Shown in pieces: positions 34,001 through 45,903 of a stretch of DNA of 64,000 nucleotides. The stretch spans positions 1,550,001 to 1,614,000 of the forward strand of contig QYRS01000011.1 of the NCBI GenBank assembly GCA_006503535.1. Direction: 5' to 3'. The notes beneath the pieces were generated by a model, which searched no databases, was not told where the DNA came from, and saw only the letters and a program-made list of their open reading frames with translations. Source of the DNA: Arthrinium phaeospermum. Taxonomy: Eukaryota > Ascomycota > Sordariomycetes > Amphisphaeriales > Apiosporaceae. Both the position numbers and the translations under genes were made by a program. The first letter of the stretch is position 1. Each line of letters begins with the position of its first letter.

Positions 34001-34376
34001 GTCCCACACTCGCCCAGTCTCTTATCCAGAATATCGGCGGCAACGCCGCTCGAAGCGAACTGGATAAGCTCAGCGACCCGTTGAAGAAGCTTGTTTTCCA
34101 GAATGTCCATGCTCGCCAATGGCTCGAGGCAGCGTTGAACGATGACTCGTTCCCGAGTGATAAGGTCTCCCTTGCTGATAGGTCGATGTTCCTGAAAAAG
34201 ATCACTAGGTAAGTGATTCCCATGGCAGTCGAGCAACTTTGTATCAACCCGATCTCCCTTCGCTACGGTAGCTAACGCCAGGAACCCTTAGCTTGCGCGG
34301 GTCCAGAGCTACAAACCAAGTCGTTAAGGAATTTTGGGTTTCTTGCCGAGGGACAGGTCTTGGTTATACGTCGTAA
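31006..34376 (+). CDS. importin-13/Kap122-type karyopherin
   Basis: Four exons (31006-31050, 31149-33758, 33928-34208 and 34292-34376), 1006 residues. The protein is almost wholly alpha-helical in the HEAT-repeat style of importin-beta family members. Its N-terminus resembles the importin-beta N domain ('ESLQRLQKSPDGWQIADALL...FFGALTFVVKL'). Its length suits the importin-13/Kap122 (Pdr6) branch. These proteins carry cargo through the nuclear pore under Ran control. The first exon is only 15 codons. The final exon was placed at the acceptor 'cccttag' because it restores a conserved-looking end (VVKEFWVSCRG). A competing AG ten bases upstream would stop after three codons. NUP188 of the pore is encoded elsewhere in the window. 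Confidence 0.82.
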
Positions 34377-35261
34377 TGTGATGCCACCCAGTCGATGCCT
34401 ACCTGAGTGAGCTATGAATGACGACAGACAGAGATCTGGTCTCGATCGGAGGGGGGAGGACGCGCATTGAGCCACCATCGATACCCATGAAATGTTCGCC
34501 CTACTATGCAACCGGAGGATTGTCGAGTATCTAGGCAAAGTGCGAGTTGCCACAATTGGTAACAGATAGTGCGGTTCTTCTTGGGTCTTCTACATGGACA
34601 TTGAATGATTGAAGGTAGAGGTACATCATACTACCAAATTAATTGCTACTACGGCGAAGCCCAACATCTCTTATGGGTAAGGCAAACAAGTCGCCCTGCT
34701 AGCTTTCCATTTATTGCTCCTACGGGGGGTTCTCTTATGATGATCGCTCAGCCATGATAGACCTGTTAATAGAGCATCCAAGCCTCGGTTTCTACCAATA
34801 TGATCGATCACATCTCGGTAAGAATAGTGACCTGGAAGTGACGCCGAAGTGGTTCGGGTTCGGTGACAAAGAAAGGTTCAGGTGAAGAACAGACGATGTA
34901 CAGGTACCTGTATTCAATGCTCTGACTGTGGACCAAAGGTCCAGCTTTTGAGGTGAATTGATAACTAGAATTGCCAATGTCTGCAGGTATTTCCTCCCCT
35001 TCCTACACCTAAACTGATCTTGTCTACTCCTCCCCCACCTGTCAAGCAGTGCACATTGTGACTGAGGCCTTGCTATAACGCCTGGTCCAGACCTCGCGTC
35101 ACGGCAAGCAAGCCAACTACCTTTTTATTCTACATTGATGGTGGTTACTGCTCACGTTTCGTTACCCAAGTCTGTAGCACTTCGAATTTCGGACTGCAGT
35201 ACTATTGCACACCGCAGAAGGCAGTGACCTGTGAGCAGTCTCGATCAGTGCATTAGAAACC
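34377..35261. other. intergenic, no gene seen
   Basis: No recognisable coding or RNA gene. It contains the 3' end of the karyopherin transcript and the promoter of the next gene. Confidence 0.5.
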
Positions 35262-36630
35262 ATGGCCAACACCGACGTCCTAATTTCCAATGGCACCTGC
35301 TACATGTCTGCCAACAAGGAATCGTACGAAGACTACATCCCTTGTGGCAATGCCGCCACTGGAAAGCATTACCAATGCTGCAGCAAGGGTGACTCCTGTT
35401 ATCTCAGTAATGCATGCTTCAATGGTGAGTGTAGAAGGCAACATGCCCATGATCAGCCGCACGCAGAACTTCCTTATCCCTCACTCCTTCCTTTCTATTT
35501 GAAACCATGCTGGCCGAGCGACTAACCATGGACTCCGCGTCGGCGCAAAAGGCGATTCCCGCAACACCTACATAGCGGGATGCACCGACAAGGACTACAA
35601 GGCAGGTGTCTGTCCGTTCAAGGGCGACTACGACAATCAAGAGTGGGTGGGCGTTATTCACTGTGTCGGAACGCGCCGCAAGAGAGGCCAGGACGTGGAG
35701 TGGTTCGGCTGTGAGGAGGACCTCGACGTACCTTCTGTGAACTCTGGTAACCAGAGCTGCCGCTGCGACGATCTCACGGAATTCAAGCCGCTCTTCACGG
35801 ACGGCCAGCTGCTCACCAAGTTTGCCGATTTGCCCAGAACCTCGGGCGGCTCCATCAACTTCTTGCCCGGCTACACGCCCACCGCGGTTACTGCGCCCAG
35901 CCCTACGTCGCAGCAGCAGCAGCCGACAAAGGCGGGTGACGGTGGCGCGACCAGCACCGCTGCCGCCGCGAGTTCCCCTGCCGCCGCCGCTGCGGTGAGC
36001 TCCGGGGAATCGGGCCTTTCGACGCCCGCCCTGGCTGGCATCGGTGCCGGTGCTGGCGTCGGTGTGATCATTCTGATCGCATTCGTCTTCCTCGCACTCC
36101 GCTATCGCCGCCTCAAGAACAAGAAGGAACCCGGATACCAAGGTCTACGCCCCTCGCCTGCCGGTGCCAGCGGTGCCAGTACTGGCAACACCGGCGGCAG
36201 CAACAACTATGACGACAAAACCAGCCCCAACACCATCAACAGTGCAGATCTCCCCTCACCGCAGCATCGAATCGGCGATGGCGGCAGCAACGACGGACAC
36301 GCACACGGATTCTACAAGGCAGAGCTCCCAGCCGACAACCCCAACATCGCCATCCCGTCGATCGAGACCACGCCGTCTCCTCTCCACACCCACCAGGAAC
36401 AGCAGCGGCCGCAGCCGCTGCAGTATCAGGCCTACGACCCGGGTCGGGATCGGTGGGTCCCGCCGCTGTCCGCCATCTCCGAGCGATCGAACGAGACCAT
36501 GATGCTGCACTCGCCGGCCTCGCTTGTCAGCCCGCAGAGCACAGGAGGAGAACCCGTTTCGGCCCACGGAACGCAACAACACGGCCAGCGAGGTGGCGGG
36601 ATGGATCCGATCTATGAGATGCAGGCTTGA
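35262..36630 (+). CDS. Cys-rich single-pass membrane protein, hypothetical
   Basis: Two exons (35262-35424 and 35552-36630), 413 residues. Residues 1-160 hold about a dozen Cys in a pattern suggesting disulfides (CYMSANKESYEDYIPCGN, YQCCSKGDSC, CRCDD). A Ser/Thr/Ala/Pro-rich stalk (about 205-255) resembles an O-glycosylated surface segment. Next comes one transmembrane helix (about 262-285, GVGVIILIAFVFLALRY) with a basic stop-transfer RRLKNKK. The long, polar C-terminal tail contains many Pro, Gln and Ser. The layout suits a cell-surface sensor or wall-anchored protein. No signal peptide is visible at the chosen ATG, so an upstream exon may be missing, or the helix itself may direct insertion. 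Family not recognised. Confidence 0.72.
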
Positions 36631-37075
36631 TCGGCGATGGCCCGGAGAGAAGAATTGGTTTGGGCAGGGAAAGGGGCAGTTAGTTCCCTGTGTTGTTTTA
36701 TTAGGAGTGGTTTTGTCGGTATATATCACACACGCAGGATGGCCCTTTCATGAGGAGGCACGGTAGACCTTCGCCATGTTTTTGTTTTGGGACTGCAACA
36801 AGACACCAGTAGAGTATCTTGTTTTCTTTGGCAAACCGGCTCGCAAAAGCTGATATGGCAAATCTCGCTTTCTGACGTCTTTGATGTCTCTCAGTAGCAG
36901 ATGCCTAATAATGATTAGTACAGTTTCTGAAATATGTGAACACAGTATGCGCTGAAATCAGATACCCTGTGGGAGGGCCGAAAGTGTACGATAGAGTACA
37001 TTGCTTGTATACACATTTAGCTTGTAGAGTACACACGGTCTGCTTCGAGTATGGGACCGGATTTTTTCAGCTATA
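36631..37075. other. convergent 3' region
   Basis: Between the stop of the Cys-rich membrane protein and the stop of the mL46 gene. Nothing else seen. Confidence 0.5.
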
Positions 37076-38255
37076 TCACCGGTCTGCCATCATTTTTCGT
37101 ACAGACTTGAAGTACAGATCTGGGAGAAGTTCCTGCAGCTCGTCTTTCGTAAGCCACTTGAATTCCCTGTAGCCTAGGGTGCCCTCCTTCAGGTCGGCCT
37201 GACCGGCCATGATTCTGCCCTTCAAGAAGAAGGTCTTCTCGCCCTTTACGTCTAATGAAGTGCCCTCCTTGAACTGAGGCTGCACAACATGGTGGGCCAC
37301 GGGTACGCGACCTACGATCCAGGTGTTCATATTGGGGCCCGCTGCGGCATCCAATATCCGCTGGGCAGCCTAGAAGAGGTGTTAGCGACTGTTCGATTCA
37401 ACCTAAACCCTGCTTGGCTTACCTGGTGCAGGTTCTCCTCCGTCGACATGTCGTCTGCTGGGAACTGCCACTCTCCATCCGGTTTCTTGACCACCAGGTA
37501 CAAAGTCTGGTCCAGCTTGCGGTCCAGCTTCTGCACATCGTTCTTCTTATCCGACTCGGTGATCCGCGGCTGGGGTTTCTCCACAGGCACGATCTCGTCC
37601 GGCTTGGCCTTCTCACCATCTTCGGTGACCCGCAGTTCGGCATCCTTCAACAGGGTCTCCCGGATTCGGTTCTCGTCGCTGAGCGTACTGCCGACGAGCA
37701 GTTCGTCGTTCCATGCGTTTCGGCCCTTGGCGTAGTACCTGCCCAGCTCCTTGGCCACGAGGCCGCCGCGCTCCTCGAGCTTGATCCTCCAGTCCAGGTC
37801 GGCTGCCGTGTCCTTCTTGAAGAACATGCTGTGTCGGAACTCGGTGGTCAAACGCTCGTTCAGTCGCTTCTGGTAGAAGAAGAAGGCATTTTCGAAGGAG
37901 GTGAGCGGCCGAGTGAGGAGCGGCGCCCGCGAGAGGATGACGCCGGACCGGATCCGGTACTCGGCTGTCCGGGGCACTGTGAAGGGCTCATGAGGTTTTG
38001 ATTGAGTGGGCTTTAAGTGGTGCGCTTCGGCCGTCGCTTGTGCCTCGGCGGCCACTGAGTAGGGACGAAGGAATTGTGTTGTTCTGCAGCTGGCGCATAC
38101 GTTCGGCCTCCCTGATATCAAGTCAGTGGGCAATCCCAGTTATGCATTTTATATACAGAGGATAGATGATTGAGGGGTTCAACCAGCCATTGACCATCCC
38201 ACTTACTCCGTAATAACGCAGCAGCAACACCGCTGCTTCTAGCTGAAGAAGCCAT
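37076..38255 (-). CDS. MRPL17: mitochondrial large-subunit ribosomal protein mL46
   Basis: Three exons (38207-38255, 37423-38111 and 37076-37369), 343 residues. The first exon encodes MASSARSSGVAAALLR, which with the next residues forms an Arg/Ser/Ala presequence. The body begins around RSGVILSRAPLLTRPLTSFENAFFFYQ and carries a Nudix-like fold, with the C-terminus NTWIVGRVPVAHHV...FFLKGRIMAGQADL...KWLTKDEL typical of mL46 (yeast MRPL17). It is a structural protein of the mitochondrial 54S subunit. The first exon was added because the main ORF's in-frame ATG at 38133 lies in the intron, and splicing gives a better presequence. Confidence 0.9.
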
Positions 38256-39029
38256 GTCTGATAAGCACGAAACTCGACGGCCGCCCCAGTTACGTGGAAT
38301 GGGCGAAGAAATGGCGGTTCTTTCTTCAACACTGGGATCCCGCAATTCAGTGGCTTGGGTCGCGCGACATTGAACTTTTTTCGATGAGCTCCCCTGTCCG
38401 CTTAGGTAAGGCACGTTAGCGCAGGTCGGGGGTACCAGCCACAGCTCGATTAGTCATTCAAAGTGGCACAGTGCCCAGGTGCGGTTATGACGAGTGCTAG
38501 TGATACAGATCGGCAGCAGCCGCCAAACAGACGTGCGCGTTCCTGACACGGACGTGGTTGTGAGACTGGATTCTCGAAACGTTCTGGGCCGTGCATTAGT
38601 TGCCGACTGCAGCACAGAACCCCCAGGTCGTCGTCATCTTTGATCCCAGGACCGAATCCAGGCCGGGCAGGACCATCCCTCCCCCAGACGTTTGTACCTA
38701 CAGATTCGAGTGGAGCCAACACCCCCAATCCCAACACTACCCTACAGCCCGCCTACTTCTAACAATGTTGTTCAATTGATCCGATAAAACTGCTGTCGCA
38801 AACACATCTTGCAACCTCCCCTAGAAGCATGCCGCCCAAATAAGAACCCGGATATTCGATTCTGGTATGACTCTTTCGATGCCTATTTGATCCTACGTGT
38901 CTCTATTCTCGCCTGTCTCGATGTAGTGTGCGATCCGGGCCCGCAGATAGAACCCCATCATCTCGCGCTACTCCCCCACCAGGAACCCGACCTCGAAACA
39001 AACCTATCTTTGTATAGCTGTACCTTCAA
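38256..39029. other. divergent promoter region, mL46 and GPHR
   Basis: No gene seen. Divergent starts on both sides imply that two promoters share this 774-bp region. Confidence 0.5.
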
Positions 39030-40679
39030 ATGCACTCCTCGTCGACCGACTGCGGCGATGATCTGTGTACCGCGCCGGGTTCGGCCGCGCTTTCGACAGC
39101 CTCGACCCTGCTAGCCCTCGCGCCCTTCATCCTGACCTTCGGCGTCGTCTCGCTCATCGTCCTGCGGAAGATCTTCCCCCAGCTGTCCCGGGTCCAGAAT
39201 TCCCGCGACGGCGAAGACCACTTCCTGCCCTCAGACGCCCCGCTATCCCTGCAACAAGCACATGCCGAGCATGGCACCAAGTCGCTTCGTAGGCGCGTGG
39301 CAGCGGCCGCTTTCTCGACGACCATCGGCCTTGCTGCCGTGCTGGCTGAGCTGATCCTGTGCGAAATCTCCGAGCTGGTCAGCCCCTATGCGCGCGCAAC
39401 CGCTCTCAAGATCACGGTGCCCACCTTGCTATTCTTCTTGATCGTCGTAATACCGTTTCTTGAGCTCCAATCACTGGTCGCCAGCTCGGGCTGGTCATTC
39501 CAGCGCACCGCCAAGGGCCGCATCCCTCGGACGGCATGGGTCCTCCAATTTGCCGTATTTGGCCTCTGGTTGTTTGCCTTTTGGTCCCTCGGACACCTTG
39601 TGCCGATTGACGGGAAGGATATCCACGCAAGCGTCAAGATGGCGAAATCCAAGGCGCAGAGCACTGGTGGGCTAGCGCGTGCCTGTTTGGAGCGGATTGG
39701 TGTTATTGGCATCTCGCTCATGGCACTGCTGTCTGGCTTTGCTTCTGTCTCCTCACCATGGCATACCTTTGGAAGCCCTGCCTCGAGACGGCCTGTGACG
39801 GAATCCGATATCTCGCGGAAGCAGGCTGGACTGGACGCTACGAACGAGATGCTGCTAACGAAACGCCACCGGCTGCAGACGCTGCAGCGTAAGGTAGCCG
39901 AAACTTCTGCCAAGGAGAAGGGCGGCCTGGTCACCAAAGTGCTGGGTTCAATCCGTGGCGGCGGTGACGCCGGCGAGATCCGTGGCCTGAAACTTGAGAT
40001 TACCGGCCTCGAGGCAATGGAAGCCAACTTGAGCAATTCACTCTCGAACCTGAAGTCGCGCCAAGCAAACTCTGCCCGTGCAGCAACACCCCTCGGAAAG
40101 CTCTTCGTGATTCCAACATACATCTTCAGCCTTTATTGCGTGTATAGAATCTTAGCGACAACGCTCATGAGTCTCCGTCGGTTATACTCCCCATCTGCCT
40201 CCTTTTCTTCGTCGGACCCCATCAATCGCCTGCTGGGCCTCCTCGCCAAGCACTGGGATCCGAAGCTGGACCAAACTGCTTGGGCCCGTCAGATCTCGTT
40301 CCTGCTTTCTGGAGTAATCCTTGCCGCCTCCGCCAATGCCGTCCTCCAGACATTTCACATCTTCGCCAAGTGGGCTCCCGGCCTCCTCTACCAAGCACAA
40401 GCTAACCTCGCGCTCCTCATTGGGCAGATCAGCGCTATCTACGTCATCTCTTCCGCCCTACTGCTGCGCAGCAATCTCCCCAAGGAGGTGGGAAGTGCTG
40501 TTGGTGACGCCCTGGAGAGTGCCCTGGAACCGGGGTTCGTGGATCGTTGGTTCGAGGGCTGGTTCTTGCTGGCTAGCATCATCACGGCGGTCGGTATCTA
40601 TGTGGGCAGGAAGATTGGGGAAATGGGCGAGGATTGGGACGATGTCGAGATGGCCGAGATAGGCCAGAAGAGGTCGTGA
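39030..40679 (+). CDS. Golgi pH regulator (GPHR/ABA-GPCR family)
   Basis: Single exon, 549 residues. Hydrophobic segments fall in the GPHR order: three to five helices in the first 210 residues (LLALAPFILTFGVVSLIVL, LLFFLIVVIPFLELQSLV and LQFAVFGLWLFAFWSLGHLVP), one near GVIGISLMALLSGFASVSSPW, a long coiled loop (about 265-345), then C-terminal helices (FVIPTYIFSLYCVYRIL, ISFLLSGVILAASANAVLQTF and FLLASIITAVGIYVG). 'LMALLSGFASVSSPW' is the family's conserved GPHR_N core. In animals these are Golgi anion channels controlling lumen pH; plant homologs were proposed as ABA receptors. No introns were needed. Confidence 0.9.
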   Translation: MHSSSTDCGDDLCTAPGSAALSTASTLLALAPFILTFGVVSLIVLRKIFPQLSRVQNSRDGEDHFLPSDAPLSLQQAHAEHGTKSLRRRVAAAAFSTTIGLAAVLAELILCEISELVSPYARATALKITVPTLLFFLIVVIPFLELQSLVASSGWSFQRTAKGRIPRTAWVLQFAVFGLWLFAFWSLGHLVPIDGKDIHASVKMAKSKAQSTGGLARACLERIGVIGISLMALLSGFASVSSPWHTFGSPASRRPVTESDISRKQAGLDATNEMLLTKRHRLQTLQRKVAETSAKEKGGLVTKVLGSIRGGGDAGEIRGLKLEITGLEAMEANLSNSLSNLKSRQANSARAATPLGKLFVIPTYIFSLYCVYRILATTLMSLRRLYSPSASFSSSDPINRLLGLLAKHWDPKLDQTAWARQISFLLSGVILAASANAVLQTFHIFAKWAPGLLYQAQANLALLIGQISAIYVISSALLLRSNLPKEVGSAVGDALESALEPGFVDRWFEGWFLLASIITAVGIYVGRKIGEMGEDWDDVEMAEIGQKRS

Positions 40680-41161
40680 AGTGATCCGGTCATAGAGAGC
40701 CTCGTAATGTTATTATTTGACTGCTGGATTCGGTTTTCGGGCAAGTGAGCATCTGGAGTTTGGGTGGCAAAGGTCGATTATTACACAACTAGGTAGGTAC
40801 CAGTCCAATGTAAAGAGCAATTCAAATAAGTTGCCAGTTACCTCCTACTATCTTTATCTTACGTCGAGTTCTCCGGCCGGGCGATCAAGATCAATGAATA
40901 TTTCCTCTTAATCTCACAGTAATAGGGCAGTGGTCTTGCAGTCAAACACATGTGAAGTGGACATATTTGATGGTTCACCCCTCTTTATCTTGATTGTTCC
41001 TTCCTCAAGGGAGCTGCTGATCAACTGGGAATTACAAACACCCCAAGAGTATCCTCTCTCCCGCTCACCTTCTCCTTCCAAAATATCTCAACAACCCACC
41101 CCCAGCTATCGTTACAGAGCCCAACTCCTTCATCCAAGCAACACCATTTATTCTGCCCACG
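40680..41161. other. intergenic
   Basis: No gene. It holds the GPHR 3' end and the promoter of the next gene, with a CT-rich leader just before 41162. Confidence 0.5.
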
Positions 41162-41762
41162 ATGTCTCAATACAGTTCTGACGGTAGCGGCAACGAATCT
41201 GATGAGGACACACTCCCCAGCTGGGCCGACCAAGTCGCCAACTTTCCGCTGCGTACTGCCCACATTAGCATGGTTCAAGACTGGCTGGAACTCTTTCTGG
41301 CGCGCCGCACCTTCGACGACGAAGAGATTAACGAGTTCCTCGTAGAGGTGCGACTGGATGGCGAAGACCTTCACACACTTAGCGAGGACGAGTTGCTCGA
41401 CTGCCTTCCCAAGGACCCGGAGTACCATGGCAGCGAAGGTAGCAACTATCGATTCGAGCAGATGCGCCGACATCTCCTCGCCGACGTCATCCGCGCCCGC
41501 AACGAGGTATGTGGCTTAAATCTCAACCCCAGAGGAAGCGACTTCGACTTGCGTACTATCTATTACCTCTTCTTCTTCTCGATGCTAATACACTATCGTG
41601 GAACAGGTTGGTATCGAGATCGCGACCAAAGTCCAAAAGGGCCCCGAGGTCGCCAACGTACTCAAGTCAGTCCCGGTCTTGCGCGACGTCATGATTGGCT
41701 TCATCGCTGCCTTCGCCGTCATCTTGATTTGGGGCTTGAGTTTGGCTGATGTCCGCGATTGA
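41162..41762 (+). CDS. small acidic tail-anchored protein, hypothetical
   Basis: Two exons (41162-41506 and 41607-41762), 166 residues. The N-terminal 115 residues are acidic and hydrophilic, with Asp/Glu-rich runs (DEDTLPSWADQ, VRLDGEDLHTLSEDELLDCL). The last 30 residues form one hydrophobic helix (MIGFIAAFAVILIWGLSLA) ending five residues before the stop, as in tail-anchored membrane proteins. The intron (GTATGT...ACAG, 100 bp) joins the frames without shift. No family recognised. Confidence 0.7.
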
Positions 41763-42782
41763 GCACGGCGGTTCAATGTCACAGCGCTGGGCTACGAGCC
41801 TTCCAACAGGGAGGATTGATGCGGAATGACTTTACAGGTGGAGGAGGAGAGAAACCAGCTATGTTGACTCCAGCGAAGATCGGAAGATTAGATGGCTCTG
41901 CTCAGGGCCTAGTAGTATGCTCTCCATGGCCTTGAAGGCCGGATCGAGTTTGAGCAATGCACATTGATTCACCCCAGAAAGTGCCTCGTCTCGTGAACGA
42001 CTACAGTATGCTGCAAATCGTGAGAAATGTCTATCTCTTGACCAAGACCGTAAGATTGAAACAAATCTCTATTGATTGTGGAATCCACAAGTCACTGCTC
42101 TTTTGCCCTCCTAACAGCAAAAGGCGCTGATTCCACCATTCTATGCCCTAGTTGTACATACTAACTACACCGGCAGCAGCGCTTCAGCATAGCTGCTGTG
42201 TTCGAGGCACAGTCATGTGTAAGCATGTCTGTCCTTTGCATCATCAGACTGTGCCGTTCAAGAGGGACTGTTCAGAGAGAGCTCTGACTGACGTAATCTG
42301 TTTCCTCTTCTCTTCGTACCGAAGGTTGGCGAACAATCCACAGTACAGTTCCTCGATTGGGGCCTTATGAGGGGGATGTTTTGGGAAGGAAAAATATCCG
42401 CACGGTTGGATGTCTCTACCAAGTGAGCTGGCAGTTGCAAACCGTAGAGTCATGTGAGTTGCAGCTGCCATCTTTACCTCCACTTATGCGTTTGTCAGGA
42501 GTTATTTGTCACTAAAAGGAACACACAATACATTCAACCATGTTCGGGTCTTGTTCAATTCATTGCTCTCGTACATTCATCGCTGCATACCGTCCAACCA
42601 GATCGAATCTACCTTGAAGCCTGTAGGCCCAAATTCGAGGCATGATGCATATCATGAAGCATCGCTCGTACACGAGGCAGAGGAATTCGGCCAGAGCAAA
42701 AGCAGGACAGCTCTTCGTTGGCCGTAGTCGCCCGTAATCCGCTGTCCGTTATCTCCTCGAGAAACCATATGTTGGACATCCA
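41763..42782. other. intergenic, convergent 3' region
   Basis: Lies between the tail-anchored gene and the 3' end of the NACHT gene. Only short frames without motifs. Confidence 0.5.
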
Positions 42783-45700
42783 CTAAGACAACACATGTGG
42801 GTTATTAAAGACGCTCCCAGTATTCGAGGGAGTCTCGTCTGAGACCTTGGTCATCCAACGCCCCAGTGCCTGCTTGACCTCTGTTCTTGCTGTCTTCACT
42901 CGTTCTGAGTTGTGGTCATTTGACCAGGGCGGCAAGACATCCTTAGCTATTTCTAACGGTGTCTTCAGACAAAAGTACTTGAAGTCATCGCTGCTGAAAT
43001 GATCGCTTTCTCTACCTGGAACGTCGAACGCCTTCGGAATATGACCTCCTTTGATGCCACAACCATGAGGGTTCGCTTCGTATTGGAGCAAGGCTTCGAC
43101 CCAATCGATCTCCAAGCACATGACAGCGATTTGAAGAGGGGTGAAAGCGAATTTTTTGGGGATTGGTGGCTTCTCAGCTTCAGGGGCCCGGGGCCTATTA
43201 GGAATGCTCGGTTTGGGGTCGGCTTTGGCGCCATTCTGCAGGACCTTCTCGAATATTCTGAAGCAAATATCCTTATCGTCGCTACGGACGCACAGAGTAT
43301 GCAGCAGACCAAAGAGGACCTCGCTTTCCAAGTCGAAGAACGCCCCTTTGTCGGTGAACAGTTCGAGAAACCCGCAGTTACGAGTCCGTACAACATACGC
43401 CGGGAGCGTGTCATATGTTTCCTTCTCGATGCAGAAAGTCTCTTTCCAGATCGCTTCTTTTCTTTTGAAGCTAAGACTCATGAATTCAGCGCTCTCCATG
43501 TACTTCTTTGCCATATCCAGCCAGCCAAGAAGCACGAGATTGAGCAAAACCCCGACGTGGTCCGCATCCTGGCCCAGCGGTCGCATCTCGATGCCGAAAA
43601 TGAGTTTGTCCCACTGTGGGAAGTTGGCACGCATTGTTCCCCTTATACCGCCCATTTGCTTGAGGTAAGCTGCATGTTGGGAAGAGGGTTTTAGTGACAT
43701 CACAACCAGATCAAATAGATCAGCATTCTCAGTCAACTCTGAGCGGCGGTGGAGAAGGGCATCTTCAGTGACCGCCAGGGCGCATTCGTCGAATGGATGA
43801 ACTTGATTTTTACGCCTTGATTCGACCAGCTGCTTCCTGAAGCCAAATCTCTGCAGTGCTCGAAAGAAGACCATCAGATCAACTTTTTTCAAGAAGTTCT
43901 CAGACAGTGCAAAAAAAGAGGCACTGCCTTTGGTGATGTGCTCTGAGAAAAGGTACTCCTTTACCGTGTAATGTGCCAGAGATACCCTGTGGACAACTCT
44001 GAAATCGGGCCAGGAGAACTTGGTTCCCAGTCTCACATCTTCTCGCTCTGTGATAGCAATGAGGCAGCTACATACAGTTCTTAGGCGGTCCACATTGTAC
44101 ACTCCAATATTTCCAAACTCGATCTTGTACAAAGACGCCTCTACAAGAATCTCGGCGATGGAGATGGTCGTACGAGGGTTGCAGAGCAGGGCAAATGCCG
44201 TGCGGGCAAATTCGCGGTCTTCATCCTTAATCTTGGCAAGAATTCGCTCGTATGTTCCGAACAGGTCGCCGGGAGAGCTTTTGATCTGCTCAAGGATGAA
44301 AGCCTCCTCTCGTGTCTGGTCGCGGCTCAGTCTCCGCACCAGGTCAAGCTGGCATTCGAGCCACCGAAACATGCCCTGGGCCCGATCGACAAGTACACCC
44401 CCCACCCGTGCGACCATTGCTTCATTCCAGTTGGGTATATTTCTGAGTTGTCGGTATGCAAGCTTTCGCATGTCATTCTTGACGCCTGCACCCGACATGG
44501 GAATCTCGACACACCGGGGCGACTGTTGAGTAAAGATCTCTCGGATATCAGCTTCGTCACGGCTGGTCACTAGAAGCGAGATCCTCCAGGAGGATCTGCT
44601 TGTGCCTATCTTGTGAAGCACTTGCGCGATATGCTCACGCTGGTGACTCTCGTCTATTGCGTCAACAATGACGTAGATACGTTCCAGTTTCTCGGCCAGA
44701 TGGTCGAGGCTCTTTAGTAGCTCGTCTTCTGTTGGCCTGACATCTTCAGAGAAGCGCTGCCGAAGCTTCTCTGGGATGTACTTAGAGTTCTTCTCGAGGT
44801 CCTTGATGATACACCGAAGAAAGTCTTCTGCCTCGTCTTTGCCCCTTGAGTGAAGGCAGTAGTAATAGGCGCAGTTCGGTTGTCCTTTGAGGTTCGCGAT
44901 ATAGTCAATGAGATACGATGCCATGACGGTCTTCCCCGAACCAGGAATGCCCCAGATCCAACAGAATCTAGGCGAGATGAGCGGACTCCTGGCAGTGGCG
45001 GCTGCGCCTTTGAGCCATTCGCAGAAGTCCAGCTCCATTGTGATCCACTTGCAAGTGTTTTTCTCCTGATTTTGACGCTTTTCGCGATGCATCTCCCTGA
45101 TCTCTTCGATATTGGTGGTCCACCAGCGTCTGAACTCTCGCATATCCCCATCTGTTTATGTTTTCGAAAATTTCCAGTTAGTCAAATTCTCAAGGGTGTC
45201 CTCATTTGCGACAGCATGGATGCTCGCTGTACAGATTGACACTTTTCCCGTATTTAATTACTTACCAGACAGTTGAGCCACCGCGACGTGGACATTTTTG
45301 CTTACGTTTCTCAAGTCGCCGTGCATTTCTTCCATACTGATCTGCATATCCTTGATTCCTTGTCTGGTTCGTACTCATCAGCATCATGGATAGTGTTATT
45401 GTTCATGAGGGCGGAAATACTCACACAAGACCAATCTGTAGAAAAATGAGGATGTGTTCTCTGAAGGACTTCAGCTGTTGGAGAAGTTTTGTAGCCTTCC
45501 CCTTGTTTACAATCCAAGCGGCTTTGTCGGACCAAACCGGCGGCGGCGGCTGCTGCTGTTCGCCCTTCTCGAGGTCTACCAAGAATGGGGAGAGTTGAAG
45601 ACTATTGGGGTCGGTTTCAACTCCCAGGATCTTTTGGAGCTCGTTGACATAGCCCCAACAGCTCTTCAGGGTGCTCGCGAACAGCTTTGACTGGTCCTCG

Positions 45701-45903
45701 GTCAATTCGTCGCCATGGCACTCTATGGAGGTTTTGAGGGCCGCCAGGTCGTTGGCCAGGAATGACAGCTCGTTTTTGATGTTCATGTAGTCTTGTGGCG
45801 CGCCACGGTAGCGACCGATGATCTGGTTGCCTCGGTGGACCGTCGTCTCTGCGAGGCTCAACAGCCCAGCCACCAGGCTAATAATCTCGATTGCGGTGAC
45901 CAT
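42783..45903 (-). CDS. NACHT NLR-type protein with ankyrin-like C-terminus
   Basis: Three exons (45425-45903, 45266-45363 and 42783-45151), 981 residues. Residues 1-160 form an all-helical N-domain beginning with a hydrophobic helix (IEIISLVAGLLSLAETTV), as in HeLo-like or other fungal STAND N-domains. A short amphipathic linker follows (QGIKDMQISMEEMHGDL). The NACHT domain has P-loop GIPGSGKT (260-267), Walker B VIVDAIDES and LLVTSRDEADI. A helical middle (RVSLAHYTVKEYL) is typical after fungal NACHT domains. The end contains an ankyrin-like unit (FTPLQIAVMCLEIDWVEALLQYEANPHG). Such proteins are thought to sense non-self and trigger death. It lies 16 kb from the gasdermin locus, so a link is not shown. 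Confidence 0.85.
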
